From Myxococcales bacterium (lineage in GTDB: Bacteria; Myxococcota; Myxococcia; Myxococcales; Myxococcaceae), in the NCBI GenBank assembly GCA_003153055.1, contig PMBV01000282.1, positions 14,528-23,229 of the forward strand: a DNA stretch of 8,702 bases, given 5' to 3'. Below are positions 1 to 7,682 of this stretch, piece after piece (position 1 is the stretch's first letter; each line of letters starts with the position of its first letter). The translations under genes and the position numbers were made by a program. The notes beneath the pieces are model-generated. The model was not told the DNA's origin. It saw only the letters and a list, made by a program, of their open reading frames with translations, and did no database searches.

Positions 1-3000
1 GCCGACACCACGCGCTTCAAGCAGACGGGCGTCCACATCATCGTGGACAGCGGCGGGAAGCCCGACACCACCGGCTCCGGCGCGGGGCTGTGGGCCTCGA
101 CCTACCCGACGGGCCAGTCGAGCGATCGCGTCGACCTGGGAACAGGGCAAGACCCGCGCCCCACCACTTTGTTGACCGGAGCCGAAGCTCAACCGGCCTC
201 ACTCACCTATGGACTCCAGGGATTCATCAGCCAGCGGAGCCGCGTCGAATGGGGTCGCACCACCTACGCCCCGGGTGAGAATGGCGGCATCACCGGCAAT
301 ATCGCGTATGCCTCGACCCGACCCTTCGACGACATGCGCTTCAACGTGCAGAATATCTGGGCGCCGCTGGTGCCGCGTGTCACCGTCAACCTCTACGCCC
401 AGCAGACCTTGCCCGACGGGACTCAGACCCTGAGTCTGGTCGACACCACGCAGACCACCAGCTTCGACGACTACGTCAACCTGGTGTTTGGCGCCGACGG
501 CCTCAAGTACCTCCTGGCCAGCGACGGCCGGCTCCGCGACCCGACCACGGGCGCCCTGGCTCCGGCGGCGGCCTCCCCCGCGGGGAAGCAAGTCAACCTC
601 CAATGCCCGGGGCAGCTGCCAGGCACGACGGCTCCTCCGCCGTGGAACACCGCCGCGGTGGACCCCTTCACTGGCTTCACGCTCGCCATCAACGCGACCA
701 GCACGGATCAGTTCCGCTGCTTCGACGGTTGGCACAACTGGAACCAGGTGCAGGCGGCGCCGTACGATGGCTACTTCAACTTCCCCAGCCGAGCCTACAT
801 CGCGGCCCACCCGCTGACGGCGACCCAGCGAGCCACAGGTCAGACACTGGTGAGCTTGGCGGCTGGCACCTACGTGGTCGAGGAGGTCACGCCTCCGGGC
901 TACGAGGTCGTCAAGGAGGAAGACAAGAACATTCTGATTGGTGATGCCTTTATCGCCCCGGTGACCCAGCAGTTTGGCGCGCTGGGCAACATCTTCATCT
1001 TGCCGGACCAGGCGACGGTCGGCAGCGGACAGTACGCGGGCACCTCGAACAACCCGGGCACCGGCGACCCGGGCTTCCAGAGCAACCCCACGGCGAGTCT
1101 GGGCGTCTCCAGTACCTCGAACACGACCAGCTTTCCACCGTGTGTCGGCGACGTGCACCGGGTGCCCGACTATCTGAGCCTCTTCCCCCAGGCGCAGCAG
1201 GTGGCCCCGTTCGCGGGCATGGATCGCCCGCTGTGCAATCGCAAGCAGGTGGCGCTGGGCGATCAGATGCAGGCGAGCGCGAACTTCTTCATCTTCACCG
1301 AGGCGCCGGCGGCCTCGAACAACACCGGCATCATCCTCGACGACGCCACCTCGGAGTTCAACGCGCTGGCGCCTGACTTCGGAGAGAAGGCCTCGGTGCC
1401 CTTCGTACCAGTGTCGGTCAAGGACTTCACTGGCATGGAGATCAGCCGCACCTACTCGGACCAGTGGGGCGCCTACAACATGATGACGCAATCGAGCTGG
1501 CTGGTGAACCCGCCGACCCCGTCTGGCTTTGGGCCGAACATGTTGATCACCTGCATCAACGACCCAGGCCCCATTCCCGACCCCGTGACTGGACAGCTGA
1601 TCACCGACCCGCACTTCAACGGCGCGTACAGCAACTTCTGCTACACCAACCCATATATGCCAGGGCAGACGACCTACCTCGACACCCCGGTGCTGCCCAT
1701 CGCCGCGTTCGCCTCGGGCTACAACCAAGCCGACTGCGCCCAACCGGCCACCGCGCCGGTCATCAAGCGAGTCGACAGCAGCGCGGGCTTCGGCCCCTGG
1801 CTCCCAACGGGCGGAGGCACGCTGACGGTCACCGCCATGGGCGACCAGATCGTTCCCAACCCGGCCTACTCGGGGCCCTTCGCGACCGCTGGGCTGACCA
1901 GCCAGACCACCGTCACCCGCCACTACGGCTTCGGGAGCGCCCGCGGCAAGCTGATGATCGGCAATGTCGATCTCACCACCCGCACCTCGTGGACCGATGG
2001 GGCGCTCAGCGTCAGCGTGCCTCCTGGCACTCCGACCGGTGAGCTCTCGATCACCACGGCCGCGGGTCTGTCCTCGGTCGACGCCGTCATCGTCACCATC
2101 GGCGGCGCGGCGCCCACCCGGGTGACCGCGAGCATGAAGATTCAAGACGCGGTCGACGCGGCTCGCCCAGGCGATCTGATCCTCATCGATGCCGGCACCT
2201 ACAACGAGCTGGTGATCATGTGGAAGCCAGTGCGGCTCCAAGGGGTCGGCGCTGGCTCGGTCATCATCAACGCGGCGAAGTACCCCTCGGTGAAGCTGGA
2301 GAACTGGAGGCCACGTATCAACAGCCTCTTCTCAGTGGACGCGGTCACCGGCAACCAGACCGGCACCGCCCAGGTCGACCCCCTGCCGACCCAGGAGATC
2401 ACCGGAGGCGTCGTGCTCCTCGAGCCGAGCGTCTTGGGTTCCGAAGAAGGCGCGGGCATCACGGTGGTGGCCAAGAACCTCAGGGCACGACAGTGCTCGG
2501 GTGGCGCCACCAGCACCATCGGTCACCGGGTCACCGAGAGCAACTTCCGCTGCGCGCCGTCTCGCATCGACGGGCTCAGCATCACTGGCGGCGATGCCGG
2601 CGGCGGCATCTACGTCAACGGCTGGGCTCACGGCCTCGAGATCTCGAACAACCGAGTCTTCGGCAACGCGGGCGCCTTCCACGGAGGCATGCGAGTGGGC
2701 GTGCCGTACCTCGAACTCGAGACGCTCCCGGCCGGAAGGACCAGGGGGCGCATCACCGGCCTCGGCTACGACGTCAACGTGAAGATCCACCACAACTCCG
2801 TCACCAAGAACGGCACCGTCGAGGGCGCCGCGACGTCGGGTGGCGCGGGCGGAGGCATCTCGATCTGCGCCGGCACCGACGGCTACTCCGTGGATCACAA
2901 CTTCGTGTGCGGCAACATCAGCAGCTCGCACGGCGGGGCCATCGGTCACGTCGGCTTCAGCCAGGGCGGCACCATCGCGTTCAACCAGCTCCTCTTCAAC

Positions 3001-4113
3001 CAGAGCTTCCAGCAGACCGCCTCGACCCACGGAGGCGGCATCGCGGTGGTCGGCGAGCCACCGGTGGCGGGAGCGGTCGGTCTGGGAACCGGCGACCTGA
3101 CCATCGACGGGAACCTCATTCGGGGGAACTTCGCCGAGGGAGGCCAGGGCGGGGGCATTCGCCTGCAACAGGTCAACGGAGCCGATGTGACGGCGACCCC
3201 CAACGTGCCCTTCCTCTGGCACCAGGTGACGATCACCAACAACGTCATCGTCAACAACGTGGCCGGGTGGGCGGGCGGCGGCATCTCCCTCGCCGACACG
3301 CTGAACGCGTCGATCTCCAACAACACCATCTCCTCCAATGACAGCGCGGGAATCGCCGGAGTGGTGCTGGCCGGTGGCCTGGCGCTCCCCGCCACCACGC
3401 CGGGACAGGCGGGAGTTGGCTACCCGAGCCCGGCGGGCATCGTCTCGGAGCTCACCAGCGCGGGCCTGCTCACCCAGATCACCTCACCACTCCTCAGGCA
3501 ACTCAACGCCATCTCTCGCCCGACGCTGTTCAATGACATCATCTGGCAGAACCGCTCCTTCTACTACTCCGGCGATGGACGACTCTGTGTTGGAAACAAC
3601 CGCGCCGTCGGCGGGTGCGCGACGCTGGCAAACCAGGCCACGACCGGCCAGTGCGTGTCAGGCGCGCGGTACTGGGAGCTCGGCGTGCTGGGCGACTTGA
3701 GCACGACGCCCGGGGCTCAGCGGCTCAACCCGCTGTTCTCAATCATGACCAGCACCACTGGCTACCCAGGCATCGGGAACCGCACGGCAAACCCGAACCT
3801 GGTCAACCAGTACTGCAACGGCTCGCGGGTGGTGCCCGAGCTGGGCGGAGTCATCAATCCTCCCAGCGTATTCAACCTCCAGGTCGCGGCCACCATCGAC
3901 GAAGGCAACAACTACGTCAACCTGAGGTACGGACCTCTGTACGCTCAGAACCCCGCGAACGGCGCGAACTTCGGGAATTACCACCTCGTGGGGACCGCCT
4001 CGCCCGCCTACAACAGCGCAACGGCCAACGGCGCCACCGACCACGACATCGATGGGCAGTCGCGACCATTCGCCGGGCAATGGGACATCGGCGCTGACGA
4101 GTGGCGGCCGTGA
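1..4113 (+). CDS. Large exported mosaic protein with prealbumin-like, IPT/TIG-like and parallel beta-helix domains (5' truncated)
   Basis: The frame is open from base 1, so the N-terminus lies outside the window; 1370 residues are visible. The first in-frame start-like codon (GTG at 43) has no Shine-Dalgarno and is unlikely to be the start. Residues about 93-310 resemble an SdrD-B/SpaA-like prealbumin module: ENGGITG near 93, PRVTVNLYAQ at 125-134 and GTYVVEEVTPPGY at 289-301. A second such module lies around 440-495 (VSVKDFTGMEISRTY, 471-485). Residues about 585-702 look like an IPT/TIG beta-sandwich. From 714 a pectate-lyase-like fold begins with IQDAVDAARPGD and DAGTY (730-734). It is followed by parallel beta-helix rungs rich in GGGI and asparagine-ladder motifs (ISNN at 881, ITNN at 1078, ISNN at 1105). 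The C-terminus has DHDIDGQ (1347-1353) and DIGADEW (1362-1368), a common ending in secreted beta-helix proteins. About 15 cysteines suggest disulfides and an extracytoplasmic site. No catalytic residues are recognised, so the role may be structural, adhesive or carbohydrate-binding. It is the first visible gene of a five-gene operon. The domain reading is fairly sure; the function is unknown. Confidence 0.88.
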   Translation, partial: ADTTRFKQTGVHIIVDSGGKPDTTGSGAGLWASTYPTGQSSDRVDLGTGQDPRPTTLLTGAEAQPASLTYGLQGFISQRSRVEWGRTTYAPGENGGITGNIAYASTRPFDDMRFNVQNIWAPLVPRVTVNLYAQQTLPDGTQTLSLVDTTQTTSFDDYVNLVFGADGLKYLLASDGRLRDPTTGALAPAAASPAGKQVNLQCPGQLPGTTAPPPWNTAAVDPFTGFTLAINATSTDQFRCFDGWHNWNQVQAAPYDGYFNFPSRAYIAAHPLTATQRATGQTLVSLAAGTYVVEEVTPPGYEVVKEEDKNILIGDAFIAPVTQQFGALGNIFILPDQATVGSGQYAGTSNNPGTGDPGFQSNPTASLGVSSTSNTTSFPPCVGDVHRVPDYLSLFPQAQQVAPFAGMDRPLCNRKQVALGDQMQASANFFIFTEAPAASNNTGIILDDATSEFNALAPDFGEKASVPFVPVSVKDFTGMEISRTYSDQWGAYNMMTQSSWLVNPPTPSGFGPNMLITCINDPGPIPDPVTGQLITDPHFNGAYSNFCYTNPYMPGQTTYLDTPVLPIAAFASGYNQADCAQPATAPVIKRVDSSAGFGPWLPTGGGTLTVTAMGDQIVPNPAYSGPFATAGLTSQTTVTRHYGFGSARGKLMIGNVDLTTRTSWTDGALSVSVPPGTPTGELSITTAAGLSSVDAVIVTIGGAAPTRVTASMKIQDAVDAARPGDLILIDAGTYNELVIMWKPVRLQGVGAGSVIINAAKYPSVKLENWRPRINSLFSVDAVTGNQTGTAQVDPLPTQEITGGVVLLEPSVLGSEEGAGITVVAKNLRARQCSGGATSTIGHRVTESNFRCAPSRIDGLSITGGDAGGGIYVNGWAHGLEISNNRVFGNAGAFHGGMRVGVPYLELETLPAGRTRGRITGLGYDVNVKIHHNSVTKNGTVEGAATSGGAGGGISICAGTDGYSVDHNFVCGNISSSHGGAIGHVGFSQGGTIAFNQLLFNQSFQQTASTHGGGIAVVGEPPVAGAVGLGTGDLTIDGNLIRGNFAEGGQGGGIRLQQVNGADVTATPNVPFLWHQVTITNNVIVNNVAGWAGGGISLADTLNASISNNTISSNDSAGIAGVVLAGGLALPATTPGQAGVGYPSPAGIVSELTSAGLLTQITSPLLRQLNAISRPTLFNDIIWQNRSFYYSGDGRLCVGNNRAVGGCATLANQATTGQCVSGARYWELGVLGDLSTTPGAQRLNPLFSIMTSTTGYPGIGNRTANPNLVNQYCNGSRVVPELGGVINPPSVFNLQVAATIDEGNNYVNLRYGPLYAQNPANGANFGNYHLVGTASPAYNSATANGATDHDIDGQSRPFAGQWDIGADEWRP

Positions 4114-4598
4114 GCTCGAGCCTGACTCAGGGAGCCCTCATCGTGACGGGGGCGCTCCTCATGGCTCCCATGGCACGGGGAGAAGAGAAGGCCCCGCCGA
4201 GGGCCAAGGCGGGACCGAAGGCGACGACGACGCGCGAGGGCGACTGGCACGCGCGACGAGGGCCCTACTTCCAGAGGAACTGGGGCGTCGACATCGTCGG
4301 AGTGCGCCGGGTGTCCTCAGGACTGATGCTCCGATTCGACTACCGGGTACTCGACCCGGAGAAGGCCGCGGTGCTGGCCGATCGAAAGGCCCGCCCGTAC
4401 CTCATCGACGAGGCCACCGGGGCGGCGCTGGCGGTGCCGGCGATGGAGAACATCGGGGAGCTGCGCCAGACGGCCCCGCTCGAGGTGACTCGAACGTACT
4501 TCATGATCTTCGGAAACCCCGGAGGCCTGGTGAAGCACGGCGGGCGGGTCACGGTGGTGGCGGGAGCGCTCAGAGCCGAAGGGATTGAGGTCGACTGA
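4110..4598 (+). CDS. Small exported protein of unknown function
   Basis: This 162-residue protein cannot be assigned a function. The N-terminus has a hydrophobic stretch (ALIVTGALLMAPMA) and a possible signal peptidase site after ARG, followed by a charged, Ala/Pro/Lys-rich linker, so the protein is probably periplasmic or secreted. The folded part begins near GPYFQRNWGVDIVGVR and alternates short hydrophobic strands: GLMLRFDYRVLDP, then RPYLIDEATG, then TYFMIFGNPGGLVK and RVTVVAG. This suggests a compact all-beta domain. There are no cysteines, no heme motif and no clear metal site. GTG at 4110 is preferred because it overlaps the upstream TGA as GTGA, typical of translational coupling; an in-frame GTG at 4101 would add three residues. 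I recall similar small proteins beside SCO-type genes in other bacteria, but this is memory and not a search. It lies 18 bases before the LolA-like lipoprotein gene, in the same operon. Confidence 0.8.
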   Translation: MSSSLTQGALIVTGALLMAPMARGEEKAPPRAKAGPKATTTREGDWHARRGPYFQRNWGVDIVGVRRVSSGLMLRFDYRVLDPEKAAVLADRKARPYLIDEATGAALAVPAMENIGELRQTAPLEVTRTYFMIFGNPGGLVKHGGRVTVVAGALRAEGIEVD

Positions 4599-4606
4599 TG
4601 ACAACT

Positions 4607-4612
4607 GGAGAG
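4607..4612 (+). promoter_or_regulatory. Shine-Dalgarno of the LolA-like lipoprotein gene
   Basis: GGAGAG lies four bases before the ATG at 4617, in the 18-base gap after the preceding stop codon. It supports that ATG as the start. Confidence 0.7.
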
Positions 4613-4616
4613 CTCC

Positions 4617-5471
4617 ATGACTGAACGAACCTCGAGGCGTTTCTGGCTGACGGTGGTCGCCCTGACGGGGCTCTCGACGAGCTGCGGCAGCCCGGCCGAG
4701 CGCGCCGCCGAGTCGATCATCGAGAAGAACGCCGAGGCCCGCGGAGGGCTGAAGGCGTGGCGCAAGGTGAAGGCCATGTCGATGGCGGGGAACCTCGAGG
4801 CTGGCGTCGCGCGAGATCCGCTCAAGCTCGCCGAGTCGTACCTCCGCACCAGGACCGAGACGAAGGCCGAGGCCAGACATGCCCAGCTCCGCAACGCCGA
4901 GGCTGGCGCCCCCAAGCAGGTGCTGTTGCCCTTCGAGCTCGAGCTGAAGCGACCGCGAGCGACCCGCCTGGAGGTCAAGTTCCAGGGCAAGACAGCCGTG
5001 CAGGTCTTCGACGGAGCCCACGGCTGGAAGGTTCGCCCGTTCCTCGGGCGCAGTGAGGTCGAGCCCTTCACCGACGAGGAGCTGCGGCTCGCCTCGCTCC
5101 AGGCCGAGCTCGACGGGCCGTTGATGGATCACTCCGCAAAAGGCAACAAGGTCGAGCTGGCGGGCACCGAGAAGGTCGAAGGCCGCGACACCTTCAAGCT
5201 CAAGGTGACGGCGGCTTCGGGCCAGGTGCGCCAGGTGTGGATCGACGCCAAGACGTTCCTCGAGGCGAGGGTCGACGGGACCCGCCAAATGGATGGAAAG
5301 CCTCGACAGGTCTTCACATACTACCGTGACTACAAGACCGTCGACGGCCTGATGATTCCGCATACGCTGGAGACGATCGTCGAGGGCGTCCACGGCTCGG
5401 AGAAGATCCTCGTGGACCACGTCTCGCTGAACACGGAGGTGGCAGATGCCCGCTTCTCGAAGCCGGAGTGA
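4617..5471 (+). CDS. LolA-like outer-membrane lipoprotein-sorting family protein (probable lipoprotein)
   Basis: The 284-residue product starts with a basic n-region (TERTSRR), a hydrophobic core (FWLTVVALTGL) and a Cys at residue 23 in the context LSTSC. This is a weak lipobox, so lipid attachment is likely but not certain. The mature part opens with a helix containing NAEARGGLKAWRKVKAM, the usual beginning of LolA-like proteins annotated as outer membrane lipoprotein-sorting proteins. It then has the beta-rich segments expected of an open half-barrel: RLEVKFQGKTAVQVFDGAHG, VEGRDTFKLKV, VWIDAKTFLEARVDG and YRDYKTVDGLMIPHTLET. Family members are thought to bind lipids or hydrophobic ligands. 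True LolA is a soluble periplasmic carrier, and this one is probably membrane-anchored and not the housekeeping LolA, since no other lol gene is near. The ATG has a good Shine-Dalgarno. The last 26 bases overlap the SCO gene in another frame. Fold assignment is fairly sure; the ligand is unknown. Confidence 0.85.
   Translation: MTERTSRRFWLTVVALTGLSTSCGSPAERAAESIIEKNAEARGGLKAWRKVKAMSMAGNLEAGVARDPLKLAESYLRTRTETKAEARHAQLRNAEAGAPKQVLLPFELELKRPRATRLEVKFQGKTAVQVFDGAHGWKVRPFLGRSEVEPFTDEELRLASLQAELDGPLMDHSAKGNKVELAGTEKVEGRDTFKLKVTAASGQVRQVWIDAKTFLEARVDGTRQMDGKPRQVFTYYRDYKTVDGLMIPHTLETIVEGVHGSEKILVDHVSLNTEVADARFSKPE
5435..5440 (+). promoter_or_regulatory. Shine-Dalgarno of the SCO gene, inside the upstream coding region
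   Basis: A full GGAGGT lies five bases before the ATG at 5446, within the 3' end of the LolA-like gene. It decides the SCO start and the 26-base gene overlap. Confidence 0.75.
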
Positions 5472-6060
5472 GGCGCTCGTCCTCCTCGTCGCGTTGGCTC
5501 TTCCCTCCGTGTCTCTCGGCTCGGAGCCGCGGGTCCAGAATCACCTCGAGGCCCGCGCGATGAAGCGAGCCACTCGGTCCTCGCTCGACGTCGCGCTCCC
5601 CGAGGTGGACCTGGTGCGAGACGACGGCCGGGTGGTGTCGCTGCCCGACGAGTTGAACGACGGAGCGCCGGTGGTGTTGACCTTCATCTTCACCAAGTGC
5701 GGGACCATCTGCCCAGTGATGAGCCAGACGTTCGGTCGATTGCAGAGCACGCTCGCGGGCGGGCGAACCAAGGCGCACCTGGTCTCCATCTCCATCGACC
5801 CGGAGTACGACACGCCGGCGCGGTTGGCGGAGTACGGGAAAGGGGTGGGCGCGGGCCTCCAGTGGCACTTCTACACTGGGACGGTCGAGGCGACCCAGGC
5901 GGCCCAGCGGGCGTTCGCGACCTTCCGCGGCGACAAGATGAACCACACGCCGGTGACGTTCCTGCGAGCAGGCCTGGGCAGCCGATGGGAGCGCATCGAC
6001 GGCTTCGCGTCCTCTGACGAGCTGGCTGGCGAGCTCCACCAGCTACTCGTCGTCCGGTGA
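5446..6060 (+). CDS. SCO1/SenC family copper chaperone / thiol-disulfide protein
   Basis: The 204-residue protein has a signal peptide or membrane anchor (Arg at 5 and 7, hydrophobic residues about 10-22, possible cleavage after SLG) and one thioredoxin-like SCO domain from about residue 45 to the end. The copper ligands are all present: Cys85 and Cys89 in KCGTICPVM (CxxxC) and His167 in MNHTPVTFL. The family motif SISIDPEYDTP (114-124) is also intact. SCO proteins act outside the cytoplasm. They deliver Cu to the CuA site of cytochrome c oxidase or to other cuproproteins, or reduce the target cysteines. No oxidase subunit is in the window, so the client is unknown; the operon context suggests a dedicated client and not the respiratory oxidase. 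The start is fixed by GGAGGT at 5435. The stop codon overlaps the start of the next gene. The family is certain; the partner is inferred. Confidence 0.95.
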   Translation: MPASRSRSEALVLLVALALPSVSLGSEPRVQNHLEARAMKRATRSSLDVALPEVDLVRDDGRVVSLPDELNDGAPVVLTFIFTKCGTICPVMSQTFGRLQSTLAGGRTKAHLVSISIDPEYDTPARLAEYGKGVGAGLQWHFYTGTVEATQAAQRAFATFRGDKMNHTPVTFLRAGLGSRWERIDGFASSDELAGELHQLLVVR

Positions 6061-7667
6061 TGGCATTGCGCACCCTGACGCTTCTCGTGCTGCTGGCGGT
6101 TCCGGTGGCGGGAGCCGGAGCAACGCCCTCGTCGAGCGCGACCGAGCGACTGTACCGTCAAGGCGTGCTGCCGTCGGGGAGGCTGCTGTCTGGCGACCGG
6201 GAGGGCATGATGGTCGAAGGGGCGACCGCGGCCTGCGCCACCTGCCACCGCCGGAGCGGGCTCGGGAGCTGGGAGGGCCAGACCGTCATTCCACCCATCA
6301 TCGGTCGGTACCTTTTCAGGCCCGGGGCGCGCAACGTGGAGGACGTCGACTTGCCGCACGTGCAGGGCTACGTGCCGCGCCGCGACGCTTACACCGACGC
6401 GACGCTCGCGAGGGCCATTCGCGACGGGGTCGATCAGCAGGGCAGGAAGCTCAGCTACCTGATGCCGAGGTACAAGCTCGATGACCCGACGATGGCGTCG
6501 CTCATCACCTACCTGAAGGCACTGACCAGCGGCGCGGTGCCCGGAGTGGAGGCCGAGACGCTGCACTTCGCCACGGTGATCACTCCCGACGCCGATCCGG
6601 TCGCGCGCGAGGGGATGCTCGGGGTGCTGCGACAGTTCTTCGCCGACAAGAACGCGGGGTACCGTGGCAGCACGCCGCCGATGCGCTCGACCCGCGGAGT
6701 CATGTACCGGGTGGATCGCAAGTGGCAGCTCCACGTGTGGGAGCTCTCGGGGCCACCGGACACCTGGGAGTCGCAGCTCGAGGAGCGGTTGGCGGCGACG
6801 CCGGTGTTCGCGGTGATCTCCGGCCTGGGGGGCGCGACGTGGGCCCCCGTGCACCACTTCTGCGAGCGCGAGGCCGTGCCCTGTCTGTTGCCGAACGTGG
6901 ACCTGCCGGTGTCGGCGGAGCAAGACTTCTACCCGGTCTACTTCTCTCGGGGCGTGCTCCTCGAGGCGAACCTGATCGCCCGACAGCTGCGCGAGGATCA
7001 AGCCCACCTGAGGCTCCGCCGGGTGGTGCAGCTCTATCGGGAGGGGGACGTCGGGCAAGAGGCGGCGCGGACGCTCGGCGCCTCGGCACCGGGGCTCGAG
7101 GTGGTGACCCGGCCGTTCAAGGGAGGGGACCTGAAGACCGAGCTCTCCGCGTCGTTGCTTGACACGCGGGCCGACGACGCGATTGTTCTGTGGCTCCGAC
7201 CTGCTGAGCTGGCTGCCCTGCCCTCCCCGCCAGCATCGGCGGCGGTCTACGTGTCGGGGCTCATGGGCAAGCTCGAGTACTCGCCACTCCCGCCAACCTG
7301 GAGGGGGCTCGCGAGGCTCACGTACCCCTTCGATCTCCCCGAGCAGCGGAGGGTACGCATGGACTTCCCGCTCGGGTGGTTCAAGGTGCGGAACGTTCGC
7401 GTGGTCGATGAGCGCGTACAGACCGATACGTATCTCGCCTGCGTCATCCTCTCGGAGACCCTGGGCCACATGCTCGACAGCTTCGTGAGGGATTACCTGG
7501 TGGAGCGCGTCGAGGTGTTGCTGAGTCACCGACTGGTCAATGGGTATTACCCGAGGCTGGGACTCGCTCCCGGGCAGCGCTTCGCGTCCAAGGGCGGGTA
7601 CCTGGTGCACTTCGCCTCCGCCGACGGTCGGCGTCTGGCAGCCGATAGTGGGTGGATCGTCCCGTGA
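6060..7667 (+). CDS. Fusion of cytochrome c domain and ABC-type periplasmic binding protein
   Basis: ATG at 6060 overlaps the SCO stop by one base (TGATG); the GTG at 6057 would overlap by four and add one residue. From the ATG the protein is 535 residues. A signal peptide covers about residues 1-20 (ALRTLTLLVLLAVPVAGAGA). A mono-heme cytochrome c domain follows (about 28-155), with heme attachment CATCH at 59-63 and a probable axial Met135 in YLMPRYKL. Residues about 165-535 resemble a type I periplasmic binding protein of the branched-chain amino acid transporter class: LHFATVITPDAD, then FAVISGLGGATWAPVHHFCE, PCLLPNVDLPV and the C-terminal YYPRLGLAPGQRFASKGGYL. I recall this fused architecture from proteins annotated as cytochrome c/ABC transporter substrate-binding proteins. 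No ABC permease or ATPase is adjacent, so transport is doubtful. A periplasmic redox protein with a ligand-sensing lobe is possible. It is the last gene of the operon. The domain calls are firm; the function is open. Confidence 0.9.
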   Translation: MALRTLTLLVLLAVPVAGAGATPSSSATERLYRQGVLPSGRLLSGDREGMMVEGATAACATCHRRSGLGSWEGQTVIPPIIGRYLFRPGARNVEDVDLPHVQGYVPRRDAYTDATLARAIRDGVDQQGRKLSYLMPRYKLDDPTMASLITYLKALTSGAVPGVEAETLHFATVITPDADPVAREGMLGVLRQFFADKNAGYRGSTPPMRSTRGVMYRVDRKWQLHVWELSGPPDTWESQLEERLAATPVFAVISGLGGATWAPVHHFCEREAVPCLLPNVDLPVSAEQDFYPVYFSRGVLLEANLIARQLREDQAHLRLRRVVQLYREGDVGQEAARTLGASAPGLEVVTRPFKGGDLKTELSASLLDTRADDAIVLWLRPAELAALPSPPASAAVYVSGLMGKLEYSPLPPTWRGLARLTYPFDLPEQRRVRMDFPLGWFKVRNVRVVDERVQTDTYLACVILSETLGHMLDSFVRDYLVERVEVLLSHRLVNGYYPRLGLAPGQRFASKGGYLVHFASADGRRLAADSGWIVP

Positions 7668-7682
7668 ACGGCCAGCGTCAGG

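Noticed and set aside
43..45. GTG as the start of the first gene
   Set aside because: There is no Shine-Dalgarno upstream and the frame stays open to base 1, so the true start lies before the window.
199..2241. 680-codon open frame on the minus strand opposite the giant protein
   Set aside because: It is Arg/Gly/Val-rich with no recognisable domain, as expected for a shadow frame in GC-rich DNA; the + strand frame carries clear domain motifs throughout.
2220..3341. 373-codon open frame on the + strand within the giant protein
   Set aside because: The translation is Arg/His/Gly-rich and featureless, and it is a frame-shifted reading of the beta-helix repeats.
2580..3350. Recurrent GGCGGC-type DNA motifs as a nucleotide repeat array
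   Set aside because: They encode the GGGI and Asn-ladder turns of the beta-helix, and their spacing is irregular; the repeat is at the protein level.
4317..5420. Long minus-strand frame opposite the small unknown and LolA-like genes
   Set aside because: It lacks a signal, domain or start context and spans two well-supported + genes.
5871..7610. 579-codon open frame on the minus strand opposite the cytochrome c fusion gene
   Set aside because: The composition is low in complexity (Arg, His, Gln, Pro) and no motif is present; the opposing + frame has heme and binding-protein signatures.
7620..7632. Small inverted repeat (GCCGA-CGG-TCGGC) as a terminator
   Set aside because: It is a five-base stem inside the coding region with no T-tract on either strand.
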